A DNA stretch of 64,000 nt from Rhizobium esperanzae (GTDB lineage Bacteria > Pseudomonadota > Alphaproteobacteria > Rhizobiales > Rhizobiaceae). How positions within the stretch are numbered: the first letter of the stretch is position 1; the number at the start of each line of letters is the position of its first letter. The stretch covers positions 1 to 64,000 of the forward strand of contig NZ_MXPU01000017.1 in NCBI RefSeq assembly GCF_002204185.1, written 5' to 3'. The notes beneath the pieces were generated by a model. It was not told the DNA's origin, searched no databases, and saw only the letters and a program-made list of their open reading frames with translations. The position numbers were made by a program, and so were the translations under genes. Below, in pieces: positions 28,584 through 36,642 of the stretch.

Positions 28584-29348
28584 GTGAAGGCCTTACTGCG
28601 CATGTTCCGGCCTTCCCGGAAATTGGCAATGATCATCGGCGGAGTCGCGCTTCTGGCGGGCGTTTCCGGCGGTGCGGCCGTCTATGTCGGCAAGGACAGA
28701 CTGATGGGTGTGGCCGGTGGCGGCTACGGGCTCGAATGCAGCGACGTCAACCTGGTGACGATCCGGAAGCAGGATCACGTCTGGGTGCGCAAATACATCA
28801 AGACCGAACCGACCGACGGGATGACACGCGTCAAGACTGCGCTTCGGGTCGCCCAGGCCGTTTATGCCGCGCAGAAGCCGGATCTGGTGCAGGTGGTGGT
28901 GCTCGACGAGAACGGTCCGACCCTCCGCTCCGACATTCGCGGCCGGGCGATCGGCGCCGACGTCGTCTATATCCCGCATCCCGACAAGGCCGTTCCCGGC
29001 CTCGACGACAAGCCCTATACGGCGCGCTACTATGACGGCAAGGCCAGCGAAAACGGACTGTTCTTCGGCGAGCGGATAGAGTTGCCTCTCGACGAAATCG
29101 CCACGATCAGCAGCGCATTCAAGGATCCTGAGGATTGCGTCGACCCGGTCGCCGTGGGCTCGACGAAGAACGGCGAAAAGGGCAAGGAAACGAAGGCTGC
29201 GGGCGGCGCGCACGGCGCAGCGCCGGCGGCCGAAAGCGAAACCGCGCCCGCTCATGAACCTGCCCCAGCCAAAGAAGGCGTGAGTGCCGATGTGGTAGCG
29301 GAGGCTCCGGCCGAAGAGCCACCGGCGGAAGGCGCCGAGACCCGCTGA
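28584..29348 (+). CDS. Membrane-anchored hypothetical protein with Ala/Pro/Glu-rich tail
   Basis: A 254-residue protein of unknown function. The GTG start at 28584 has GGAG upstream. One hydrophobic segment (LAMIIGGVALLAGVSGGAAVY, residues 14-34) anchors a soluble domain of about 165 residues containing ECSDVNLVTIRKQDHVWVRK. The last 55 residues (from about 200) are low-complexity Lys, Ala, Pro and Glu. The folded part looks like a periplasmic domain conserved in rhizobia, but I recognise no family. It is monocistronic, with a terminator after it. Confidence 0.65.
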   Translation: MKALLRMFRPSRKLAMIIGGVALLAGVSGGAAVYVGKDRLMGVAGGGYGLECSDVNLVTIRKQDHVWVRKYIKTEPTDGMTRVKTALRVAQAVYAAQKPDLVQVVVLDENGPTLRSDIRGRAIGADVVYIPHPDKAVPGLDDKPYTARYYDGKASENGLFFGERIELPLDEIATISSAFKDPEDCVDPVAVGSTKNGEKGKETKAAGGAHGAAPAAESETAPAHEPAPAKEGVSADVVAEAPAEEPPAEGAETR

Positions 29349-29364
29349 ATTGCCGGCATGAAAA

Positions 29365-29398
29365 AAGCGGAGCGCCGGCCGGCACTCCGCTTCGTTTT
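29365..29398. terminator. Terminator between convergent genes
   Basis: AAGCGGAG and CTCCGCTT form a stem around a GC-rich loop; A-rich sequence precedes it and CGTTTTT follows. It can act for both the hypothetical gene and lysS. Confidence 0.75.
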
Positions 29399-29414
29399 TC
29401 TCACGTTCTGTCTG

Positions 29415-30911
29415 TCAGTCTGCCTTGTTGCGGCGGGCCGGGAAGAGAATGACATCGCGGATCGACGGAGCGTTGGTCAGAAGCATGATCAGGCGGTCGA
29501 CGCCGATGCCGAGGCCACCGGCCGGCGGCATGCCCTGGTCAATCGCGTCGAGGAATTCGTCGTCCAGCTGCTTTTCCTTTTCGCCGCGGGCATGCGCCTG
29601 TTCCAACTGCTCGACCATGCGGCGCCGCTGTTCCTCGGGATCGTTGAGTTCCGAGAAAGCGTTGCCGAGTTCCCAGGCGTTGCAATAGGTCTCGAAGCGC
29701 TCGACCAAACGCGGTTCGCCCGGCACTTCCTTGGCGAAGGGCGAGATGTCCTTCGGGAAATGTGTGACGTGCGACGGCTGGATCAGGGTGGATTCAACTT
29801 TTTCTTCGAAGATGAAGGCAAGGCACTCGCCCCAGGTCCAATCCTTCTCCACCGCGAAGCCGGCGGCCTTGGCGGCGGTGCGCGCTTCCTCATCGGTCTT
29901 GATGGCGAGGAAATCGATGCCGGTGGCTTCCTTGACGGCATCGGGCATCGGCACGCGCTTGAACGGCCCCTTGAAGGACAACCGCTTGTCGCCGAAGTCG
30001 AATTCCGTCGTGCCGTGAATGGAGAGAGCCAGGGTCTCGAACAGCCGCTCGACGAGGTCCATCATGTCCTCGTAATCCGCATAGGCCCAGTAACACTCCA
30101 TCATCGTAAATTCGGGATTGTGCCGGGTGGAGACGCCTTCGTTGCGGAAGTTGCGGTTGATTTCAAAGACTTTGTCGGTGAGGCCGGAGACCAGCGTGCG
30201 CTTCAGGAACAGTTCCGGCGCGATGCGCAGATACATGTCGAGCTTCAGCGTGTTGTGATGCGTCTTGAACGGCTCGGCGGTGGCGCCGCCATAGATCGAT
30301 TGCAGCATCGGCGTCTCGACTTCCATGAAGCCGTCATTTTCCATGAAGCGGCGGATGCCGGAGACGATCTTCGAGCGCTGCTGGAAGCGCAGCTTCGAAT
30401 CCTCGTTGGTCATGATATCGAGATGGCGCTTGCGGTAGCGCAGCTCGATGTCGGAGAGGCCGTGCCACTTCTCGGGCATCGGCAGCAGCGACTTGGTCAA
30501 CATCTCGATCTTCTGGGCGTTGATCGTCAGTTCGCCGCGCTTGGTGCGGCGCACGATGCCGGTGACGCCGATGATGTCGCCAATGTCGATCATCGGCAGC
30601 AGGGCGCGGGCTTCCTCGCCTGTTACATCCTTATGCGAAAAGATCTGGATCTTGCCGGAGGCGTCATGGATATCCATGAACATGCCCGAGTTGCGCGAGG
30701 AATAGACCCGGCCAGCGACGGTGACGATGTCCTGCGTCTCGACATCGGGTTCCAGACCCTCGTATTTCGTCGCAAGCTCGGTATTGGTCAGGCTCCGGTG
30801 AAAATGCGCCGGATAGACATCGCCGATCTGCTCGCGCAGCAGCTTCAGCTTCTGGGCGCGCACCTCGGTCGCGTCGGAGGAAAGGGTGTTTTCGGTCTTG
30901 TTGTCAGCCAC
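29415..30911 (-). CDS. lysS: Lysyl-tRNA synthetase, class II
   Basis: A 498-residue synthetase that charges tRNA-Lys. The N-terminal OB fold (GRVYSSRNSGMFMDIHDASG) is followed by class II motifs: motif 1 near FMEVETPML, motif 2 in FRNEGVSTRHNPEFTMMECY, and motif 3 in GLGIGVDRLIMLLT. It lies 22 bp after gltX on the same strand, so the two synthetases are probably co-transcribed. Confidence 0.96.
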   Translation of the reverse strand: MADNKTENTLSSDATEVRAQKLKLLREQIGDVYPAHFHRSLTNTELATKYEGLEPDVETQDIVTVAGRVYSSRNSGMFMDIHDASGKIQIFSHKDVTGEEARALLPMIDIGDIIGVTGIVRRTKRGELTINAQKIEMLTKSLLPMPEKWHGLSDIELRYRKRHLDIMTNEDSKLRFQQRSKIVSGIRRFMENDGFMEVETPMLQSIYGGATAEPFKTHHNTLKLDMYLRIAPELFLKRTLVSGLTDKVFEINRNFRNEGVSTRHNPEFTMMECYWAYADYEDMMDLVERLFETLALSIHGTTEFDFGDKRLSFKGPFKRVPMPDAVKEATGIDFLAIKTDEEARTAAKAAGFAVEKDWTWGECLAFIFEEKVESTLIQPSHVTHFPKDISPFAKEVPGEPRLVERFETYCNAWELGNAFSELNDPEEQRRRMVEQLEQAHARGEKEKQLDDEFLDAIDQGMPPAGGLGIGVDRLIMLLTNAPSIRDVILFPARRNKAD

Positions 30912-30933
30912 TGTCGAAATCCTCTGACTATGC

Positions 30934-32400
30934 TTACTTAGAGCCGACGAGGGCGGCGACCGCCTGGGCCGCGAGCTTCAGGCGCTGGCGCACAACGGAG
31001 CGGCCGAGGAGCGCCATGGAATCGAAGAGCGGCAGCGAACGCGACGAGCCGGAGACGGCGACGAAGAGCGGTGCCACCACGACCTTCAGCTTCTTGCCCA
31101 TGCGGTCGGCTATGGCGCGCAGCTCCGCCTCGATCGTCTCGACATTCCATTCCAGGATTTTTTCGAGATCCGGCTGGACGGTGTTGAGGATCTCCAGGAT
31201 CTCTTCCGGCGGCGATTTGATCTTGGCGAAGTCGGACGGCTGCAGGCCGAGATCGGACTTCAGCAGGAAGCTGGCGAGATCGGGTAGCTCGCCGAGCTTG
31301 GAGATGCGCGTCTGAGACAGGCGTAGTCCCGCCATCAGGCGGTCGTTTTCCATCGCCCAAGTCAGTACGCGCGCCCGGAATTCCTCTTCGGAGAGCTTTT
31401 CACGGATCCAGCGGCCGTTCAGCCAATCGAGCTTCTGGACATCGAAGATCGCGCCTGCCTTGGAGAGATTATCCGGATCGAACTTTTCGGACAGTTCTTC
31501 CATCGTCAGAAGCTCTTCGCCCTCGGCGATCTGCATGAAGAACAGGCCGAGGAAATTCATCAGCGCTTCGGGGATATAACCGAGCGCGGAATAGTAGGAG
31601 ATCGAGGTCGGGTTCTTGCGCTTCGACAGCTTCGATTTGTCGGCGTTGCGCATCAGCGACAGATGCATGAAGACCGGCTGCTCCCAGCCGAAATAGCGAT
31701 AGAGCAGGATGTGCTTGGGCACCGAAGCCAGCCATTCCTCGCCGCGCGCCACATGGGTGATCTTCATCAGATGGTCGTCGATGACATTGGCCATGTGATA
31801 GGTCGGCATGCCGTCGGCCTTGATCAGCACCTGCATGTCGACGGAATCCCACGGGATGGAGACATCGCCATAGACGCCGTCAGTGAAGTCGCAGGAGCCT
31901 TCGGCAGGGATCTTCATGCGGATGACGGTCGTCTCGCCGGCTGCCACGCGCGAGGTGACTTCCTCGGCCGTCAGATTGAGGCAGAGGCCGTCGTATTTCG
32001 GCGGCTTGCCGGCGGCGCGCTGCGTCTCGCGCATCTGTTCGAGGCGGGCTGGCGTGCAGAAACAGCGGAAGGCATGGCCATTGTCCAGCAGTTCCTCAGC
32101 ATAGGGCTGATACATCGGCTTGCGGTCGGACTGGCGATAGGGGCCGTAGGGGCCGCCGATATCGGGGCCTTCCTTCCATTCCAGCCCGCACCATTTCAGC
32201 GCATCCAGGACCTTCGTCTCGAATTCCGGCGTCGAGCGCGTCGCATCGGTATCCTCGATGCGCAGAATGAACTCGCCACCGTGCTTCTTGGCGAAGAGGT
32301 AGTTGAAGAGAGCGATGTAAGCGGTGCCGACATGCGGCTCGCCGGTCGGCGAGGGAGCGATGCGGACGCGGACGCCGGAAGCTGTCCCGGAATTTGTCAT
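30934..32400 (-). CDS. gltX: Glutamyl-tRNA synthetase
   Basis: A 488-residue class I synthetase. The HIGH-type motif is PSPTGEPHVGTAY near residue 20 and the KMSKS-type motif KLSKRK in the middle. Rhizobia usually carry two GltX paralogues, one of which may charge tRNA-Gln for amidation; which one this is cannot be told here. It is first of the gltX-lysS pair. Confidence 0.95.
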   Translation of the reverse strand: MTNSGTASGVRVRIAPSPTGEPHVGTAYIALFNYLFAKKHGGEFILRIEDTDATRSTPEFETKVLDALKWCGLEWKEGPDIGGPYGPYRQSDRKPMYQPYAEELLDNGHAFRCFCTPARLEQMRETQRAAGKPPKYDGLCLNLTAEEVTSRVAAGETTVIRMKIPAEGSCDFTDGVYGDVSIPWDSVDMQVLIKADGMPTYHMANVIDDHLMKITHVARGEEWLASVPKHILLYRYFGWEQPVFMHLSLMRNADKSKLSKRKNPTSISYYSALGYIPEALMNFLGLFFMQIAEGEELLTMEELSEKFDPDNLSKAGAIFDVQKLDWLNGRWIREKLSEEEFRARVLTWAMENDRLMAGLRLSQTRISKLGELPDLASFLLKSDLGLQPSDFAKIKSPPEEILEILNTVQPDLEKILEWNVETIEAELRAIADRMGKKLKVVVAPLFVAVSGSSRSLPLFDSMALLGRSVVRQRLKLAAQAVAALVGSK

Positions 32401-32644
32401 TGTATGTGCCCGTCAATGGATGCCGGACTGCTTTCACGGGAAAGCGAGGTTCGGCCGGAAGGATGCAGATATCTTCATCGGCAAACCGGCCGAAAAAGGG
32501 CATTCGCCCGCACCATTCGCCGATCGTCCGTTCGGCTGGCCTTAGGCCATATTCAACCGGGCGCGTCAAGAAAAACCGCGTCCGCAACGGCTTGCCGGCG
32601 CTTGAGAGGGTGCGCCGGTTGCGGCGCGCCCTCCCGCATCAGCC
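32401..32644. other. Intergenic region between gltX and terC
   Basis: It holds the gltX upstream region and, at 32606-32634, a strong hairpin (GAGGG-t-GCGCC / GGCGC-g-CCCTC) just past the terC stop, which probably ends terC transcription. No ORF is supported. Confidence 0.5.
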
Positions 32645-33394
32645 TCAATGCGCTGCTTCGCGTTTCCGCTTGCGGGCGTTGCGCGCGAACATGTTCAGCA
32701 CCTCGACCAGCGCCGAGAAGGCCATGGCGGCGTAGACGTAGCCCTTCGGCACGTGGAAGCCCATGCCTTCGGCGATCAGCGTCGTGCCGATCATCAGCAG
32801 GAAGGCGAGCGCCAGCATGACGATCGTCGGATTTCGCTCGATGAAGTTGGCGAGCGGGGTCGCGGCAACGAGCATGACGGTCACCGCGGCGACGACGGCG
32901 ATCACCATGATCGGCAGATGCGGCGTCATGCCGACGGCGGTGATGATGCTGTCGACGGAGAAGACCAGGTCAAGCAGCAGGATCTGGCCGATGGCCGATG
33001 CAAAGCCCGTCGTGACGGACTTCGCGATGAAATCCTCCTGATGATCCACTGGGTCGACCGTGTGGTGAATTTCCTTGGTGGCTTTCCAGACGAGGAATAG
33101 GCCGCCGGCGATCAGGATCAGGTCCTTCCAGGAGAAGCCGTGTCCGAAGGCCGTAAACAGCGGTTCGGTCAGCTGCACGATCCAGGCGACGGTGCCGAGT
33201 AGCGCCAGGCGCATGACGAGGGCAAGGCCGATGCCGATCCGGCGGGCTTTCTCGCGATGCTCGGGCGGCAGTTTGTTGGTGAGAATGGAAATGAAGATCA
33301 GGTTGTCGATGCCGAGAACGACCTCCATCACCACCAGTGTGATGAGCGCCACCCAGGCGGCCGGGTCCTGAATGAGCGTCATGATTTCCTGCAT
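32645..33394 (-). CDS. TerC-family integral membrane protein
   Basis: A 249-residue protein with about seven membrane segments. The TerC hallmark acidic residues in the membrane are present (EVVLGIDNLIFISIL; LLLDLVFSVDSIITAVGMT). Members are linked to metal (Mn2+) export or tellurite resistance. The start is the ATG at 33394; upstream in-frame codons enter the repeat element. A short basic tail ends the protein (RKRKREAAH). Confidence 0.88.
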   Translation of the reverse strand: MQEIMTLIQDPAAWVALITLVVMEVVLGIDNLIFISILTNKLPPEHREKARRIGIGLALVMRLALLGTVAWIVQLTEPLFTAFGHGFSWKDLILIAGGLFLVWKATKEIHHTVDPVDHQEDFIAKSVTTGFASAIGQILLLDLVFSVDSIITAVGMTPHLPIMVIAVVAAVTVMLVAATPLANFIERNPTIVMLALAFLLMIGTTLIAEGMGFHVPKGYVYAAMAFSALVEVLNMFARNARKRKREAAH

Positions 33395-33508
33395 CAGCCT
33401 ATACCCTCTTTGCGTCACATGATGAAACGACGCGCGCAATGTAATGGCGCCTGCCTGCCAGACAAGCGCCACAAGCCGGTATACGAAACTGATATGACTT
33501 TTATTCCC

Positions 33509-33620
33509 TAGAACAGGATGATTTAAGGCCGGGTCGGCCTTAAATTTGAATCCCATTCTAAATGAAGAGTTGGAGCATGACGTCGTCCGAAAACCGCTTA
33601 CACGTTTCGGCATCATGCTC
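33509..33620. repeat. RIME1-like intergenic element with two large palindromes
   Basis: Palindrome 1 is ATTTAAGGCCG-ggt-CGGCCTTAAAT (33521-33545). Palindrome 2 pairs GAGCATGA (33573-33580) plus CCGAAA (33587-33592) with TTTCGG (33605-33610) plus TCATGCTC (33613-33620). Size and two-palindrome form match the roughly 108-bp RIME1 elements described in rhizobia. The right end covers the stop codon of the following gene. Confidence 0.75.
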
Positions 33621-34455
33621 TAATCGGCAGCCAGATTTCGGTGACGCCCATGCCGGTATAGGGATCGAAGCGCTCGTCGTAGCGTTCGAACATGTCAGGG
33701 GTCTCGCCATGTTCCAGGCCTGACGTTGGCCACCATGTGCCGAAAATCCGGTGCATGGTCAGGGAAATGCCGGAGACATGGCCGCGATGGGTGAAGACGG
33801 CGTAGCGCTGTCCCGGAAGCTTGAGCGTCGTAAAATCCGCGGGCAAGTCGCCGGCGTCGGAAATCTCGGCTGCGGCCATGTAGCGGAATTTCTCCTCCTC
33901 GCCGATATGCCTGCAGATGCCATAGGCGACATTGCCTTTCTGGCCGGGAATATGCCCGAAATGGCTATTGAACTTCTGCCAAAGCGAGGGGATGGCGGCA
34001 TTGTCGCCATAAGGGTAGGTCTCCTGCAGGCCGGCAAAGAGCATTGGTTGAAGAGTCTCGAAACGGGGTGGTTCGAGATCGTTGAGGTGGTCGGTATCCA
34101 TTCGGATCGGCTCCAGTAAAACAAGGTTGCGGGCGTGTCCCTGTCTGCGCACGGCATCCGGCGTCATGCCGAACTGGTCGCGGAAGGCACGTGTGAAAGC
34201 TTCGTGCGAGCCGTAGCCCGCGCAAAGGGCAACCTCGAGAATGGTGGATGAGCCGCTTACCAATGCGGGCACGGCGCGACTGAGGCGCCGCCCTCTCATA
34301 TAGCTGCTGATCGAGTGGCCGGTCACGAGCCCGAAGACGCGCGACAGATGGTAGCGCGACAATCCGGCTGCTTCCGATATCTCTTCCAGCGATATATCGC
34401 TTTCGAAATGGCTCTCTATGAACCAGATCGCCCGTGCGATGGCGTTCATCTTCAT
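33613..34455 (-). CDS. AraC-family regulator with GyrI-like effector domain
   Basis: A 280-residue regulator. AraC helix-turn-helix lies at about residues 8-106 (SLEEISEAAGLSRYHLSRVF; GYGSHEAFTRAFRDQFGMTP). The GyrI-like small-molecule domain is at about 120-280 (EIWLPI at the end). Rob and SoxS-type drug-response regulators of this layout are known. The stop codon at 33613-33615 lies within the RIME1-like palindrome, and the last two residues (Arg-Ala) appear to be encoded by the repeat edge. Confidence 0.87.
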   Translation of the reverse strand: MKMNAIARAIWFIESHFESDISLEEISEAAGLSRYHLSRVFGLVTGHSISSYMRGRRLSRAVPALVSGSSTILEVALCAGYGSHEAFTRAFRDQFGMTPDAVRRQGHARNLVLLEPIRMDTDHLNDLEPPRFETLQPMLFAGLQETYPYGDNAAIPSLWQKFNSHFGHIPGQKGNVAYGICRHIGEEEKFRYMAAAEISDAGDLPADFTTLKLPGQRYAVFTHRGHVSGISLTMHRIFGTWWPTSGLEHGETPDMFERYDERFDPYTGMGVTEIWLPIRA

Positions 34456-34555
34456 TTCCCTGGTTGCGGCTTCTTCTTTAGAGAAAAGCCGGCAGCCGGG
34501 TTTGATCGTTTTTGCGGAGTTTTGGCCGAAGGAGAGCGGCGGTCAAGGATGCGGG

Positions 34556-35236
34556 TTAGGCAGTCTCGTGCCGGCGCACGCCGTAGGCTGCCATGAAGAC
34601 CTTGATCGCACCGCGGATGACGCGGTCGATTTCCTCGCGAGTCGGCGGTTCTTCCATGCTGCCGAACAGGCGGAGCTTGAAGAAGCTGCCGCTGGCAAGA
34701 TCGAGAAACTGGCCGGCGGCAAGATCGATGTCGTCGATCTCGAGCCGGCCTTCGGCGATATGCTGTTCCAAAAAGTCGCGCATGATGGTGCGCAGGTTTA
34801 CTGGGCCTTTGAAGAAGCGTTGACAGAGCACCGGCATGCGGTCGCGAACGCCGAGAACGGTGCGCATCGCGCTGATGACCTTTTCATCGGTCATGTGGGT
34901 GACGAAGCTTATCCCGAATTCGTACAGGCCGGATTCCGGGTCGTCATGCTCGGCAAGCGCTGTGCGCACGGCCGCCATGAAAGCGGCGCGCTCGTTCTCG
35001 ATCATCGCCGAAAACAGCTCTTCCTTGTTGGTGAAATAGACGTAGAGCGTCCCCTTGGAGACTCCGGCTTCGCGCGTCACGTCGTTCATGCTGGCAGCGT
35101 CGAAACCCATCTTCATGAAGACGCGCTTGGCGCCGGCGAGGATTTGCTGGCGTTTTGCCGGATCTTCGCCAGCGGCAAATCGGCCTCCTCCAACGGGTGG
35201 GCTGAAGACGGCGGCATGGTCGGGCTTTAGCGTCAT
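34556..35236 (-). CDS. TetR-family repressor of the EmrAB-type efflux operon
   Basis: A 226-residue TetR protein. The N-terminal DNA-binding part is at about residues 28-75 (ILAGAKRVFMKMGFDAAS; AGVSKGTLYVYFTNKEELF), followed by an alpha-helical ligand domain. AAGGAGAT precedes the ATG. It is divergent from the efflux operon across 150 bp with several palindromes, the standard arrangement for a TetR repressor of a drug pump. Confidence 0.88.
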   Translation of the reverse strand: MTLKPDHAAVFSPPVGGGRFAAGEDPAKRQQILAGAKRVFMKMGFDAASMNDVTREAGVSKGTLYVYFTNKEELFSAMIENERAAFMAAVRTALAEHDDPESGLYEFGISFVTHMTDEKVISAMRTVLGVRDRMPVLCQRFFKGPVNLRTIMRDFLEQHIAEGRLEIDDIDLAAGQFLDLASGSFFKLRLFGSMEEPPTREEIDRVIRGAIKVFMAAYGVRRHETA

Positions 35237-35245
35237 ATCTCCTTA

Positions 35246-35259
35246 ACCGTGTTCACGGT
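35246..35259. promoter_or_regulatory. Palindrome ACCGTG-TT-CACGGT
   Basis: A perfect 6-bp-arm palindrome 10 bp before the tetR start. It is the first of three inverted repeats in the tetR-emrA interval and a candidate operator. Confidence 0.4.
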
Positions 35260-35282
35260 TTCGTACTTTCTTTAAAGAAATC

Positions 35283-35296
35283 GAACCGATTGGTTC
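35283..35296. promoter_or_regulatory. Palindrome GAACC-gatt-GGTTC
   Basis: Inverted repeat with the same GAACC half-site that recurs at 35334-35355. The shared half-site suggests that both bind the TetR protein. Confidence 0.45.
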
Positions 35297-35333
35297 TATA
35301 CATCTTGATATGACGATAAAACAGGTTTATGTC

Positions 35334-35355
35334 AACTGAACCGAACCGTTCAGTT
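35334..35355. promoter_or_regulatory. Palindrome AACTGAAC-N6-GTTCAGTT, candidate TetR operator
   Basis: Perfect 8-bp arms separated by 6 bp, about 30 bp before the emrA start. Length and symmetry fit a TetR-type operator better than the other two repeats. Confidence 0.6.
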
Positions 35356-35386
35356 CGATTATTACTCCAAGATCGGTAAAGTGGCC

Positions 35387-36598
35387 ATGTCGAGCAACCA
35401 GAAGAGCAACGTCGCGCGTATCGTCAGCGAAAACGCCGAAGCCGAAGAGGCAAAGGTCACGGTCATTGCCGAGGCGCCGACGGCGGAAGCCCTGGAAAAG
35501 CCGGCTGCTCCTGCACAATCTGCGCCGGCCCAGGCCCCGGTTGCTCCTCCTGCGGCGAAGAAGCGCCGCAGCCCGGTGCTGCCGATCGTCGTGCTTGCCC
35601 TGCTTGCGGGCGGCGGCTGGTATGGATACGAATGGTGGATGAACGGCCGGTTCATGGTGTCGACCGACGACGCCTATGTCGAAGGCGATATCGCGACCAT
35701 CTCACCGAAGGTGACCGGCTATGTCGCGAAGGTGAATGTTGTCGCCAACCAGGAAGTCAAGGCAGGCGACGTTCTCGCCACCCTTGATAACGGCGACTAC
35801 CAGAATGCCCTCGATCAGGCGAATGCCCAGATCGCGACCGAGCAGCTTTCGCTAAGCCGTATTGATGCGCAGATTGAAGGCGCCAAGGCGAGCCTCGTGC
35901 AGGCCCAGGCTCAGAAGACTGCCCTCGAAGCCACGGTTCGGGGCGCGGAAATCAAGCAGAAACGCCAGAGCGATCTGCAGGCAAAGTCGGTCGGCACCAC
36001 CGCGGATCTCGATGATGCCAATACCGCACTCGATCAGGCCAAGGCCAATCTTGCCGGCGGCGACGCCAATATCGTGGCGGCGCAAGCCAATATCGCCATC
36101 CTCGAAGCCCAGCGCAGGGAAGCGGAAGGTTCCGTCCGCACGCTGGAAATCCAGCGCGACAAGGCCGCCCGCGACCTCTCCTTCACCGTGCTCAAGGCGC
36201 CATATGACGGCATCGTCGGCAACCGATCTGTCCAGGAAGGCGATCTGGTATCGCCCGGCCAGCGCCTGATGGCGCTCGTTCCGGTGCGCCAACTTTATAT
36301 CGACGCCAATTTCAAGGAAACGCAGATTCAGCATCTCGTGCCGGGCTCGAAGGTCAACGTCCATGTCGATGCCTATGACGACCATCCGATCGTCGGCACC
36401 GTCGAATCGATCTCGCCGGCTTCCGGTTCGGTCTTTTCGCTGCTGCCGCCGGAAAATGCCACGGGCAACTTCACCAAGGTGATCCAGCGCGTGCCGGTGC
36501 GCATTGCGCTGCCGCAGGATGCGCTCGACACCGGGCGTCTGCGCGCGGGCCTCAGCGTCGTCGTCGACGTCGATACCCGCACGGCACCGAACAAGTAA
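35387..36598 (+). CDS. emrA: HlyD/EmrA-type membrane fusion protein
   Basis: A 403-residue periplasmic adaptor. A cytoplasmic Ala/Pro/Glu-rich N-terminus (about 60 residues) precedes one membrane segment (SPVLPIVVLALLAGGGWYGYEWW). A biotinyl-lipoyl part (VSTDDAYVEGDIATISPKV), a coiled coil (about residues 140-270) and a beta-barrel part (FKETQIQHLVPGSKV) follow. It links the EmrB-like pump to an outer-membrane channel not encoded here. I chose ATG 35387; a GTG two codons upstream is possible. emrB follows after 44 bp. Confidence 0.9.
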   Translation: MSSNQKSNVARIVSENAEAEEAKVTVIAEAPTAEALEKPAAPAQSAPAQAPVAPPAAKKRRSPVLPIVVLALLAGGGWYGYEWWMNGRFMVSTDDAYVEGDIATISPKVTGYVAKVNVVANQEVKAGDVLATLDNGDYQNALDQANAQIATEQLSLSRIDAQIEGAKASLVQAQAQKTALEATVRGAEIKQKRQSDLQAKSVGTTADLDDANTALDQAKANLAGGDANIVAAQANIAILEAQRREAEGSVRTLEIQRDKAARDLSFTVLKAPYDGIVGNRSVQEGDLVSPGQRLMALVPVRQLYIDANFKETQIQHLVPGSKVNVHVDAYDDHPIVGTVESISPASGSVFSLLPPENATGNFTKVIQRVPVRIALPQDALDTGRLRAGLSVVVDVDTRTAPNK

Positions 36599-36642
36599 AC
36601 CTTCGGAGCGATTCCAGCAAAAGGAAAGGCGGAGGTGGTCCG

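Noticed and set aside
29358..30941. 527-codon open frame on the plus strand
   Set aside because: It is antisense to lysS, which is unmistakable; no ribosome site or domain.
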